A stretch of 64,000 bases of DNA from Pomacea canaliculata. Taxonomy: Eukaryota; Mollusca; Gastropoda; Architaenioglossa; Ampullariidae. Location of the stretch: the NCBI RefSeq assembly GCF_003073045.1, contig NC_037601.1, positions 11,333,807 to 11,397,806 on the forward strand, written 5' to 3'. Positions 1 through 10,815 of this stretch are shown in pieces (position 1 is the first letter of the stretch; every line of letters begins with the position of its first letter). The notes under the pieces are model-generated. The model was not told the origin of the DNA and searched no databases. It saw nothing but the letters and a program-made list of their open reading frames with translations. A program made the position numbers and the translations under genes.

Positions 1-633
1 GCTTCTCTGTAACAATGTGATGAAACCAGCGCTGAGCTGAATTGCAACGAACATTATTTCATAGATCCCATTGTTTTCTGATTAGCTATAGCCCTGTTTT
101 CTTTTGTCATTTTTTTATCACCCACTCCCCCTTCACTAACACCACCTTTCATCCGTCAATTTCTTCAGTTCTTGAACTGTGGAGTGCGCAGTCAACACAT
201 TTTACACAAAAAGCACTAACACAAACTTATTTTTTTAAGTCCATATGTATAAGCATCTATTCGCTAAAAATAAACATTTTCAAGGCTTTATTTTGCTACC
301 CTTAAATCTACAAACTTATAAGCACCTATATGGACGGTATGCACTCTGCATTTGACTGATATGTTAATCAAATATGACAGTAGACAGACTCAACACTTCA
401 ATTCAAAGCCATGACCAATATTCCCATCAAAAATCTTTTTGTTGAAAAATGTGTAAATTTATTACAGCAATAAAATCATGCTCATAGGTTGATTAGCAAT
501 TTTTTTTGTCCTTTCCCTTTCTCCTGTGCTCAGCATACACAGACATCTTGCCAGGAAAATTGTATGTGTCTACAAAGACTACTATTTAAAACAGTCTTTG
601 TAAGAAATCAGGCTGAAAATCCTTGCTGCCTAC
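1..633. other. Cytochrome b5 intron or 3' flank, no coding sequence recognised
   Basis: This stretch lies downstream of the third cytochrome b5 exon on the minus strand. I looked for the expected C-terminal exon, a hydrophobic anchor rich in Trp and Leu, and found none. It is AT-rich and holds no open frame that resembles a protein. It is most likely intron, with the anchor exon beyond the left edge. Confidence 0.5.
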
Positions 634-1763
634 CTGATGAACTTGTCCTATTAAATAATCTTTCATAAGTTCACGAGCATCTGCTGAATGGCCCACATCT
701 TCAAAAGCTTCAGTGCCATCCTTTCCTGATGACATAAAAATCAAAATAATGTTTATGGATTATAATATATATCACACATTCAATATTACTTAAGAACACA
801 TTAAATATGTTACAAACTGATAGCTTTATTGTAACATAATGGCTAAAATCTTTAAGACTATTAAAAAATTTAAAACATGAAATAGTGAACACCATCACAT
901 GATAATATTCATTAACAAGAGTTCTTTTTATTCTGGCTTACCAGCTTGCTCCAGCAACACTTCTTCACCACCAGGATGCTGCAGACACATAAATGAAAGC
1001 AATCAAGTATGGATGATATACACAGTATGACAGTATCTGACAATATTGTAGATGGGAATGTAATCATTCTGGAGACTGATGTCAATCATAAGTAATTACT
1101 ATATCAAGTGTATGACGCATGAAATGAGTGAGTTTCAGGTATGATTTGTTCTGCTTACAATCATCTATATTATTGCCCTGTAATATATATTTGACATTCA
1201 ATCTTCTGAAAGAACGAATGCACATGTATCACAGTATTAGGTGCCACGTCTTCAGGTAGTGCCATACAGGAGTGTGTAGCCACACATTCATGAGAACCAT
1301 AAAACAATAACTGTCTACTTACTCAAAAAACACCCTCAAAAAAAATGCAATATACTGGGTAATTTTGTAAGCACATGCAAATTAAACAGCTTTTCTTAAC
1401 CGGACTTATCTGATCACATTTAAATTGTGAACGTTTTTATTTCTTTATTAAATTTCTTCAATAATAACAGCATTAACTGATTAAGTAATTATTTAAATAA
1501 TTTGTGCGATGTGAATTTTGTATCCTCTGATACAACAACTATAACGATAAAAAGCATTTTACATTTGGCGAGACAACGACTGTGACCGGTGACGCAGCAA
1601 AACGCGACACATGCTTCGCACTGCTGACGCACCACACACCACTCACCTCGTCAAGAAATTTTGTGACATCGTACACGTTGTTATGTATGATTATCCAGGC
1701 CGATTTTGCATCTTTACGCTCTGCTATTTCCGTCAATCTGAAAACTTTCTGCTCGTTCGACAT
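634..1763 (-). CDS. CYB5: Cytochrome b5, N-terminal heme domain (partial, 3 exons)
   Basis: Microsomal or outer-mitochondrial cytochrome b5 carries electrons to desaturases, P450s and other oxidases. Three minus-strand exons join in phase: 1763-1647 (39 codons, starting MSNEQKVF), 978-942 and 725-634. All have GT/AG borders. The joined product has the family core: YDVTKFLDE, then HPGGEE, then GKDGTEAF and [11 protein letters not shown]. The two heme-iron ligands are His40 in HPGG and His64 in VGHS, 24 residues apart as in the family. The visible part is 82 residues and ends LIGQVHQ in phase 0, just where the linker to the C-terminal membrane anchor should start. The anchor exon was not found, so the gene probably continues past the left edge. 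CYB5A and CYB5B orthology cannot be separated without the tail. Confidence 0.93.
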
Positions 1764-2650
1764 CTTGCTTCTACTACTGACTATTACAGGAAACTAGACC
1801 CGCTGCATGCCGGGTTGCCAGCGTCACGTGATGAAAAAGGGAGAAGTGTCCCAAGTCTAGAGGTCAACAGACGTGTCAAATAGGGAATATTTCCCAGGTC
1901 ATTCTAAGGGTACTTGTGTGTGTGGTATACGTGTACAGAAATGGTACATGAGCACTCAAACTCGTGGAGATTATTCTGTGACCGATCGCAAGACTGTCCC
2001 TTGTCCGTGGTATAATAAATACGCTTCTAGGGTGGCACGCGCGATGCCATGTTATGTACGGTGTCTGAACAGATGTATCGGGTAAACATGCCAACTTATA
2101 TAGCCAATTAAATAAATGAAATAGTACGATCCCATTGAAAAGATATGAGAGTGGAGATGCATGAGTAGATTGAACACGGGATAATTGGGCGTGGGGGTGT
2201 GTATCATAAACCCTCTGAGGACCAGAGGATATATTTTGTCCTCCAAATGAGATTGAGGCAACTTAAAGGAATCAAATTTTATGAAACCACTAATTCCAAC
2301 ATTGGTTTGCTCATTGCTATGCATCCCCTAAGCATTCAGCGCCAACTTTCACGATACGCGCGAAATGCTATCTGCGATGGGGAAATTGGCAAAGATTGTT
2401 GGAGTCGCTTTTACCCGCCATCATTCGTGGTACAAGCGTGGCCACCAAGCTTGAGCCAAGTTCGCTAACATGAATGATTTATGACTATCAAGACGCATTT
2501 TAGCTAGAGCGTATTTGTAATTATTTTGTAAATTGTTCAATAACATAAATATATTTTATACTTCATGGTTATCAGTCTCAAAAAATATAAAGTATATAGA
2601 TATAGTATCAAGAACGGTCACTCGCGCAACCCTTCGCACGTGTTCCGGTC
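1764..2650. other. Intergenic region between divergent CYB5 and DUF4806 genes
   Basis: The two genes point away from each other, so this stretch holds the cytochrome b5 promoter on the left and the upstream region of the DUF4806 gene on the right. Short open frames here have no recognisable protein features. I see no repeat family that matches others in the window. Confidence 0.4.
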
Positions 2651-2657
2651 TCGGCCG

Positions 2658-2665
2658 TATAAATA
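2658..2665 (+). promoter_or_regulatory. TATA box of the DUF4806 gene
   Basis: TATAAATA in a GC-rich setting (gtctcggccg before it) lies 152 bases ahead of the start codon. A TCATCATT stretch about 30 bases downstream could be the initiator. A clean TATA box is uncommon for a housekeeping gene and suggests regulated or mobile-element-like expression. The assignment rests on motif and spacing only. Confidence 0.6.
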
Positions 2666-2809
2666 GAGCGAAATTTGAGTTGAACTCTTTTTGATCATCA
2701 TTGTTCTTCAGGACAGATCTTCACGCTCCTTCAAAAGTTTTCAAGGAACAAAGTACCAAGATTTAAAAATTTTAAAATTCATCGACCAGCATCTGAAAAT
2801 TTAGCAAAG

Positions 2810-4861
2810 ATGAGCGATTCCTACTTAGCAGAATTGAGACGCATCAAAAGAAAATGCGCTAGGGACATGGCTGAGTGCTTGGCTGAAGCAAAATATAGAC
2901 TTAAAAGAATTGCAGAAACTAACGATGAAATTAGTTTTTTAAATGAGAAAGATGAAGATTTCTGTGATTCCCATAGATCAGAACATGTTACTGTTAGTAA
3001 AGACGTCGATGAGCAACAGACTGTTACGAAGTCAAGAAAACGAGCAAGATCTCGCTCCCCCAATAAGTTACCACCAAGACCTGTGGGATCGGTTATCCAG
3101 CAAACTCCGTCTCCTGTCAGATGTTTTTGGTCTGTGGAATCTCCTGCACAGCCAGGACCATTTACTGCTATTAACAGTAAGGTTACACTTGAGTTTCAAA
3201 TTAATATTTTCAGAGAATTAGAAGTACCTTTTTGTTTACTTTATGTATGCATAAGTTAAAGATGCAATCACATTGTATGTACACTTAAATACACTTGGAT
3301 TGAGATTTTTTAATTTTTATTTTGAGGGCCCTCCATCACACATTCTGAGTTGACACCAGCAGCATCTTCAACAGCTGCTACTGACAGTAAGCTTTTATAT
3401 GAACTTCCAGTGATTATATTTAGAGAATTAGATGTGCATTTTTGGTGAGGGTGAGCATTAAAAGAGATTTAATTGTCTTGTACCTGCATTTATCAGCACT
3501 AAGAGATTTTGTCTTGCTTTTAGGGGCCACCATCAGGCGGTTTGCTTCAGAGAATTAGAAGTGCTTACTTGTTCTATTTTTGTATGTGAGATATATATGA
3601 AATCACCTTGTACTTACAGTTATTTTAAATATCGTCATTAAGATAATCTTTTTTTTTTCAGGGAGCTCCATTGCATTAATTATACAAATGCTACCAAGTT
3701 ACTTTGAAAAAAGTTTCAAAAAGATGGAAGAAATCCAGACCGCTATAGAGATCCTGCAGCGGAAGGTGGACCAGCTGGTAGCCACACAGAATGTGGCTTC
3801 CAGCCATGCAACTCCTGCCCTTCCAGATGGCTTTATCTTTCCACTGCAGGAAGTTTATCAACTGGAGAGGTTAAATGATACTTTGGCAGAGGAGGATACC
3901 AGACAAAGAATGGTAAGTAAGATGTAGGAAAGATATTGTCAGTAAGGGCAATTCCAAGAGACATGAAAGAATAACCAGGAGTAAAAAGTAGCCTGTTAGT
4001 GTTTACTGCTTCCATATTTGTTAAACTTTGTCTTAAAATATCAGCTCACCCATTGTACATGGCATCTTCAGAAGATTCACAAATGTAAATACCTGGGATA
4101 TATATATATAAGGAGACTGTTGCTGATTGAAACTTTTTTTTTTTTGTTTCAGATTTTGTATCTGAGCTTTTTTGGTGGCAGCACACCAAAAGAGGCACTG
4201 TACCGTCTGCTAAGACATCTGCTTGTTCCAAAGCTATCTATTTTATATAGCTTGGAAGGGAGGAAGGGGAAACGACGATTCAACAGCTTACAGCATTTAA
4301 AAGCTGCAATTTACGGTAAGTAGCATTCATGGCAGTTTTTGGGATGTGGGATAGAGTTTTGAGGAGGTTGCTAAGCTTACCTTTCCAATCACAAAGAGTG
4401 CCGTTAACACCTGGCTTGTCACTAATCTGCTACCCCGGCACCATTTTAAGAGCCCTTTTTTTCTGCAACTTCCAAGACAATAGTCTTTGATTTACATTAG
4501 TTGCTGCAAAAAAAAAAAGGGGGGGGGCATGCAGATCATGCCTTTGACAGTATGCCACCAGCAATAAAACACAATTTTCTCCTCAGCAAAGGATGCTAAG
4601 ACTAATGTAATTGCAAAGATAATTTCTTAGTGTATATTATGCACTTTTTTCTTGAAAGCTAACACCTATTTCTTTTCAACTCACATGAACACGCTTTCTA
4701 TTTTTTGTCCAGAGCCCATAGTGAAACGATACCACGATGTCACAATGGCCGATTTGGACAAGTATGCAAGGGAATGGCTGGCCATATCAGGTGACCGTGA
4801 TGGAGGCCGGAAGAGGAGGGAAGAAAAAAAACTACAAAGTGTGTCAAGCACTTCCTTTTAA
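2810..4861 (+). CDS. DUF4806-domain protein, five exons, 329 aa
   Basis: Coding exons 2810-3176, 3327-3386, 3662-3912, 4153-4315 and 4713-4861 have GT/AG borders and total 990 nt with no phase break. The N-terminal ~140 residues are basic and charged, with a KSRKRARSRSP stretch around residue 70-80 that could be a nuclear localisation signal. Residues ~157-190 (SFKKMEEIQTAIEILQRKVD) look like a short coiled coil. Residues ~200-315 match the DUF4806 pattern: FIFPLQEV, then FFGGSTPKEALYRLL, then SLEGRKGKRRF and a closing KRYHDVTMADLDKYAREWL. The biochemical function of DUF4806 is unknown. Such genes are often multicopy in invertebrates, and I infer that a link with transposons is possible. Introns 1-3 region shows internal duplication (separate entry). 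Start chosen because it is the first ATG after the TATA box with a long frame. Confidence 0.8.
3177..3661 (+). repeat. Three tandem copies of an intron-acceptor unit inside the DUF4806 gene
   Basis: Three segments share the same order of motifs. First comes AGAGAATTAGA(A/T)GT at 3212, 3422 and 3549. A (T)TGTA(C/T) block follows at about 3270, 3475 and 3608. A T-rich tract then leads to an acceptor and a similar exon start (GGCCCTCCATCA at 3327, GGGCCACCATCA at 3524, GGAGCTCCATTG at 3662). Motif-to-acceptor distances are ~115, ~104 and ~113 bases. The first copy carries a usable 60-nt exon (3327-3386). The middle copy would run into a stop and has no obvious donor. The third leads into the main exon. 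Confidence 0.65.
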
Positions 4862-5108
4862 TGTTCGTCTTGATGTAATTTTGGGAGGGGTGCTTGTATA
4901 TATTATGTGTATTGTATGAATTTGATATGCTTGGGTGTTTTATGGCTTTTAGGAGGGGCATTCTATGGAATGTTTATTCATTTGTAGATCTTTTGAGAGG
5001 GTTGTTTAAATTTAATATTGGTGTATATTTTATGTTTGTGCATTTTTTATATCTTTTTGGAAAGGTGTGTGTATATATATATACACACACAGAGAGAAAG
5101 AAAATAGA

Positions 5109-5195
5109 AATAAAATGGCTACTATTCATATTTACTGTTTTCTGCTGGTTAAATGATGATAAATGGTGTGGCTGCTGGTTATGATGTGGAATAAA
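5109..5195 (+). promoter_or_regulatory. Candidate polyadenylation signals of the DUF4806 gene
   Basis: AATAAA occurs at 5109-5114 and again at 5190-5195, about 250-330 bases after the stop codon. A short TA/CA dinucleotide run lies just before, around 5070-5090. Either could serve as the 3' end signal. A LINE fragment begins right after the second. Confidence 0.45.
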
Positions 5196-5212
5196 TAATG
5201 TATCTTAATTCT

Positions 5213-5561
5213 TAACGCATTCTTAACATCCGATGGCCTGAGAAGATCTCCAATACCGCCCTGTGGGAGAGAACCAACCAAAACCCTGCCAGCCTAGACA
5301 TCAAGAAGTGAACGTGGGGCTGGATTGGCCCTATGAAAGCCAGCCGACAATATAACGCGACAAGCTCTGGGCTGGAACCCACGGGAGGCGCAAGGTTGGG
5401 AGACCCAGGCAGACGTGGAGACGATCAGTCCACAGAGAGGCAGAGACAGCTGGCATGACATGGTCCCAACTAGAAAGGGATGCCCAGGACCGGGTCCGAT
5501 GGCGGCGTGTGGTTGCGGCCCTATGCTCCACTGGGGGCGAATAGGAACGAAGAAGAAGAAG
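5213..5561 (+). mobile_element. 5'-truncated LINE, 3' end of the reverse-transcriptase ORF
   Basis: Conceptual translation gives the C-terminal tail typical of one non-LTR lineage: RILNIRWPEKIS, then WGWIG, then a GRPRQTW-type block and a VRWRRVVAALCS end, spread over more than one frame. The fragment ends in a GAA triplet tail (5547-5561), the usual 3' signature of this family. The same family is present at 23515-24660 (minus) and about 32690-33120 (plus). It is 5'-truncated and dead. The clade is not assigned. Confidence 0.75.
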
Positions 5562-5914
5562 AATATGGTTTTTGAGAATATAGAACATATTGCAAGTAAG
5601 TAGCTACTGTTAGTCTTATTCTAATGACTTGTCAGCTGAAGGACATTTTACAGACCAAAACGAATGACGTTTTAAATGTATTAAACCAAGCTGTCTTGAG
5701 CTACAACACTAGCAAAATAGGGTTAATATGGACCAAATACCACCAAAAACATCATTGAGGCAATATTGGTTGAATGTGGGGTTTCCTTGGAATCTTGGCC
5801 TATTGTTATATAGACTGGTCCAATATTGGGATAAGATGGGTGCCAAGACAACCAATATAATCAAGCAATATAAAAAAAAAATCCAACATAAAATGGGGAT
5901 TAAAGATGTCCAGG

Positions 5915-6265
5915 TGTAATTCAAAGACCGGTTATCTGCATCAATTCGACTTGTACACAAAAAAGAAAACTGAATATGGAATAGAGAAGGGAACAGTTAT
6001 GATGACTAAACCACTTGAGCATTTGTGTTGTGAGGTTTACATTGATAACTTCCTCAATTCACCATTGCTTCAAAAGAAGTCAGAGGAGCAAGAAATAGAC
6101 TTGTGGGGGACTGTGCGGGCTGATAAGAAACACATGCCGAAAAATATCAAGAAAGACAATATATGAAACGAGAAATGTCAGCAAATGATGTTACCTGTGT
6201 CAAGTGGATGGACACCAGATCTGTTGTGATTCTATGGAATTTTCTGCATTCCACAGAGTCACAAA
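5915..6265 (+). mobile_element. piggyBac-type transposase fragment
   Basis: An open stretch reads YLHQFDLYTKKKTEYGIEKG, then VMMTKPLE, VYIDNFLNSPLL, DLWGTVRADKKHMPKNIKKD. A continuation after about 6163 reads VTCVKWMDTRSVVILWNFLH. These are hallmark blocks of the DDE_Tnp_1_7 (piggyBac/PGBD) transposase, including the DNF region and the GTVR-N-K-P block. Only about 110 residues survive, with at least one frame change and a stop. No TTAA-flanked termini were found. Domestication is unlikely given the breaks. Confidence 0.75.
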
Positions 6266-6479
6266 TTGTGTCCAGAAGGCAAACCAAAAGTGGTTATTTT
6301 CGAAACATATATTCTCCTGGCATATAATCGTTTTAGCACGTTATATATAAATATCGTTTTATTTCTGTTGAGCCTCTCACTCTCATCGGAGAGGACATTG
6401 AGCATGTCTACCATTTTCGGTTTCTGGTTTCCATCCTCTCTTATGATCCCAGCTGGGAAGTCAGTGGGGTTTTCACTAT

Positions 6480-7712
6480 CTAGAAGACCCAGGAACGTCT
6501 TTACTTTCTTCACCAGCTGAAGAAATTTGGCACAAGACGGAAATTTTATTCCAGTTTTATCAAGAGGTGATCGGGAGTGTACTGACATTCTTTGTCACCG
6601 TCTGGTACGGCAGTACCACCCAAAAACAGAAAGTCCTATTAGACCGGGTGGTGTAATCAGCCGATGTATATTGGCCGCGACATACCCCACTCCCCCTGTG
6701 GACACAACCTACCCCCAGCGCAGGGCGCGCAAGATTGTGGCGGATGCTTCCCACCCGGACAATGACCTGTTCTGTCTTCTGCCCTCTGGGACTGAACTCC
6801 ACCGCAGTTCGTGTCAGGACCAATGCTTGTTAAATGTGTCCTTTAGCAGTCCGTGAGACAGTGTCTGTGTGTGATAGAAATGGAATGTGGAAGAGAGAGC
6901 AAGCGAAGAAGATTGGTATTGCATGTATAGATAAGCCCGATTATTCTTTCTTTTGTTTTCCATCATCGTTATATTCCGAGTGCAGCGTCACTTGGCAAAT
7001 AAATTCTTGTTTTTATTCAATACATCTGTGTCATAGCATATGAGCGAACGGTTACAGTGGATTACATCGTTACATTCTAGACAGGTAATGAAGCTGGACG
7101 TCCTGCGCCGCTGGCATAGGATAGCTGAAGTAGAGTACAGGGACGGGAGACATTGACACAATCTTAAAATATGAAATCAGTTTACTGTACAGTCAGGAAC
7201 CTGCTCTCTCTATATATACTGTAGCGTTGAAGGCAAATGTGGATTCCCCACCCTTTCATTTTGCATTTGCTGTTGTGAATTACGCTTGTGAATATTCTTG
7301 TTAACATTTTTTATAAAATGGGGCTGTCGGTACCTCGCCTCTCCTCTATACGCCCTCACGACTAAGCTCATCGGCGAATCCGCGAGCTAAGACAAAAGAT
7401 GCATAGATATAGTTCTCCTACCAACCCCTTTCAATATGGACCAGATTGCCCGTCAGCCTTCGTCACTCTCATTCTTATACCGCTCTTAAGTCTTAACTCG
7501 AAACTTATCTTTTCAGAGCGATGACCTGACTGTGACCCTGAGCATGAATAACGTGTCTGTAAGTCACTTTGTGTATGAGTGGGGAAGGGGGGTGTTGTAG
7601 ATGTGCGAATGTGGGTGCATGGTTGTTGACGATTTAGTCTATGTATGATTTATGTAAAGCACGCTGAGCAAATCTTTGGAAAGGCGCTAGATAAATCTCC
7701 ATTATTAATTTC
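6480..7712 (+). mobile_element. LINE (Rex1/CR1-like), end of ORF2 plus 3' tail
   Basis: Frames between 6480 and 6860 give RLYFLHQLKKFGTRRKFY, then VTVWYGSTTQKQKVLLDRV, then QRRARKIVADASHPDNDLFCLLPSG. This is the known C-terminal end of the reverse transcriptase in Rex1/CR1-type LINEs (the HP..LF.LLPSG block). It is broken over several frames. About 800 bases later, 7648-7712 has a tail of the form GTAAAGC...GAGC...GGCGCTAGATAAAT followed by ATTATTA, a common LINE 3' end. I infer that the two belong to one insertion. The space between has no other recognised content. Confidence 0.65.
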
Positions 7713-8760
7713 AAGATATGGAGCTGGAGATAACCAGAGGAGAAGCCTATGACAATGGAAGCAACATGAAAGGCAAAGACAATTGAGTGCAAAATATGAT
7801 CCTAGATATAAACTCACATGCCATTCAATGCACATTCTCTGCGTGGTAAACGATGCTGCCTGGTGTTTAGAAGTTGTAAATTTCTTTGAATTAATTCAAA
7901 TTCCTATTTATTTCATTGGGTCAACATGCCTTTTGGAAGTACTGAAAAAATCATCCAAGATATTACAGTGAAAAAACCCCAGATGGGAAACTGGAACTGA
8001 TGCTTCAAAACACCCTAGACAGTAGCTAGGTAACATTTATACTGCTCTTGTAAATATTTGTAAGAATGCAAGTTTTTAGGGATCATTAGGAAACAACACC
8101 TGGTGAAGCTCAAGCGTTTGCTAATCACATTTGCCAGTTCAGATTGGCAATATGGTAGAAATATTGTGTTTCAAGTACATATTATCACTAAATGTCTTTA
8201 AGAACAAGACAACAACAAAGCAGATGCAACAAAGTGGAATATCTGAAAAAGATTTGATAAGGGATTAGAGCAAGAATTAGCAAAGATTGTATGTAATTTA
8301 GAAATACAGCTGAACATTGCGAAATACCAAGAAAGAGAACTAAACGAGTTTCGCTAGAAGATAATTGCTAAACATTTTAAAGTCAATGCTGTGTCAGACA
8401 GCCATTGCATCTACTGAAGACTGATTTAAACAGATTCAGGATCAAAATGTCTTATTCGGACTTTTTTATTACATTAAATATACTTCTGGAAACCCAACAA
8501 AGGATATTATGCAGTCTTTCAAGGCACAGTGTCAGCAAAGACACTGATGTGGAGGTTTTGAATTACAGGCTGTGGCTACAGGGCTTTTCAGGCCTAAAAT
8601 AAATCCCAAAGAAGACTATTTGATAATGTGCCAAAAGCTATACTGTCACTCAGAATTTATTGACCCTGCCAATATCTTGTCAATGCAGAACGGAGTTTCT
8701 TTTGCACCCTGAAACCTTCAAATCTCTATCAAAGCACATTAAAAAATGCTAAAAGACAAA
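7713..8760 (+). mobile_element. hAT/ZMYM-type transposase fossil
   Basis: Blocks in several frames match hAT transposases of the ZMYM1-like kind: RGEAYDNGSNMKGK near 7745, then HSMHI.CVVNDAAWCLEVVNFF near 7810-7880, then FFITLNILLETQQRILCSL near 8460. Near 8630-8740 comes the C-terminal dimerisation hallmark (PKAILSLRIY and NAERSF). The order matches the family, so this is a decayed copy rather than chance. There are many stops and frame changes, and no terminal repeats were located. Confidence 0.72.
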
Positions 8761-8975
8761 AAAGTCTACACTGCTAAAACAGTTTTATTAAACAAGAAAA
8801 TGTCAGAAGTTAAAAGCGCAAGCCATATCTGTACACTTTTCTTCTACCTTTGGATTCATTTCCTCCAATAACTCTTTGTGCCTCACCTTTTTAAATCAGA
8901 CAATTACATATATGGATTAAATAAAAAAAGTGAAATATTAAGTCACAACCACACTTGTTTATATATAATATTAAA

Positions 8976-9216
8976 CAGGCCCGTTCTTAGCCCCCGCGGG
9001 GCCCGAGGCAAAGGGCATGTGCGGGGCCCTCACGCCACGATCACACGGTTTTAGTTGGGATCTAAAGTCACTTTTTTCCTCAGGGATATCTCGTCTTTTA
9101 TCATTGACAGGACGCTGCATACACATTACAACAGAAGCCTACGATTAATTTATATCAATCAAAAGCGCGGGGCCCTAGGCAGATGCCTCGTCCGCCTGCC
9201 CCTAAGCACGGCCCTG
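8976..9216. mobile_element. hAT MITE, 241 bp, with perfect 8-bp target duplication
   Basis: The element starts CAGGCCCGTTCTTAG and ends with the complement of CAGGGCCGTGCTTAG, giving 13 of 15 matching bases in the terminal inverted repeats. It is flanked by an exact 8-bp direct repeat ATATTAAA at 8968-8975 and 9217-9224. The interior is GC-rich with two GCGGGGCCC blocks, unlike the AT-rich surroundings. The 8-bp duplication and CAGGG-type ends define the hAT superfamily. It encodes no protein, so it must have been moved by a hAT transposase in trans. Confidence 0.9.
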
Positions 9217-9224
9217 ATATTAAA

Positions 9225-10815
9225 TATAAACCAGATTTCCAGCAAAGTACCTTCAAATTAAAAAAAGAAAAATGCATTACAAGGCTTCTGCAAACACTGA
9301 TAATGATGTAAATCATTATATTATACATACATAATTGAAGAAAAAGCAATTTCTCAAAAACGATTATGTTCAACGCACATTTTGTTCATAAATGCAATTT
9401 CTAAAGTGAGGAATTCAACAAAATTCACTTTTTTCTTACAAAGACCAAGCATAAAATCAGTGCCATGGTATGGCAGGATAAAACCTCATTATCTGAACAC
9501 TTTAGCACAGATCTTGAATAGACTGTAAATTTCCCTCCACTAAACTAAATTGTTCAATTCAAGTCTCTACCCTGTTACCAAATCTCTACTGATTTTGATA
9601 AAGTGATGCACGGAGTCAAGCCAAATAAACCAAAGTGGTGGCATCAAATAGATCCATGGTTTAAAAAACAGTTAACGATTCAGCTAGCTTTAAATCTGAC
9701 GTTTCAAACAGTATTTGACTGCAACATCTACCGATTTAATTCTCTTTTTAAATATGAAAGAACCCACTTAAACATCAGTTTCGATAATGCTAACTGTTGG
9801 CAATAGCACACATTGTATGCAGCTTAAAACGGATTAATATTTTTATGCCATTAGAAGTGGATGGCATATTCTTATATTTCTTCTTCAACAGTTCATATGA
9901 AATTGTTGACCTGTCTTCCCAGCTCAATAACAATCGGCAAACCGAAAAAGTTCTTTACTGTCAAATTTGTTGTACAATCTATGCTTTATCATCCTATTTA
10001 AAGATAAAGGATATTTGTGCCTAAACCAAACAAAAGTTGATATGCATACACGTATAAGTTTTAGCATCTGTCTGCCCAAGCTTGACCTGATCTATAAAAA
10101 CTAACTTCTTCAAATGGCCATAAGCCATTGATATAATAGACAAATAAACATTACTATGTTTTTCACAACCAAAATAACATTACCAAGTAAACCCAACATT
10201 TACCAAACTTAAGGCATTGTTTTCCTTTTTGTTTAAATGTTACCAATATAATACACTAATGTCAACTGGTTTAATTTACTGCAAAATTTGAAACACTAGC
10301 AACAAGTGACTAAAGTGATAATAGAAAAATAAAAGTCACCATTTTAATATTAGATGTTACAAGCTAATTCATTATTCTAAAACGATGACAGTGCAAATGT
10401 ATATAACTGAAGTAATATTATTTTTAAACAATGCTTTCACTGAAATTTACTTTTTTTGCATCTTTATTTAAATGCCAATAAAAAAGTGTTTACTAAACCA
10501 GTATTTTAAAGAGATTTAAAAGGACACATACCACACATTTTTTAAACAGACAGAATCTGTTTAAATACATTAGAAAAATAGTTTGTTACTCTTAACGCTT
10601 TGGTCATTTACGATCTCCTGTTAATCATGCCTAATACTAAAGGTTAAAAATGAAAATAAATGCAAATGGACGGTTCCACAAATTCACCTTTTCTTTTTTA
10701 AACCTCCCAACTGGCAACAAATATGCATGTTGACTTTATCCTGCAGTAACACAAAGGTGCTGTTGTACAAAACATTTTAAAAATAAACTCCAAAACTGCA
10801 TCAGCTAAAACTCTT
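9225..10815. other. 3' flank / 3' UTR side of twisted gastrulation
   Basis: AT-rich DNA with no recognised coding sequence or repeat. It lies downstream of the minus-strand twisted gastrulation gene. The complement of AATAAA at about 10463 is a candidate poly(A) signal for that gene, which would give a 3' UTR of about 350 bases. Short open frames here are not conserved in any way I can recognise. Confidence 0.4.

Noticed and set aside
1582-1883. Overlapping plus-strand open frames opposite cytochrome b5 exon 1
   Set aside because: Antisense shadows of the cytochrome b5 first exon and its upstream region.
5706-5900. Sequence with repeated CCAATATTGG words as an inverted-repeat element
   Set aside because: The words are palindromic themselves, and I could not define matching ends or a target duplication.
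6259-6588. 109-codon minus-strand open frame
   Set aside because: It overlaps LINE reverse-transcriptase blocks on the plus strand and matches no family I know.
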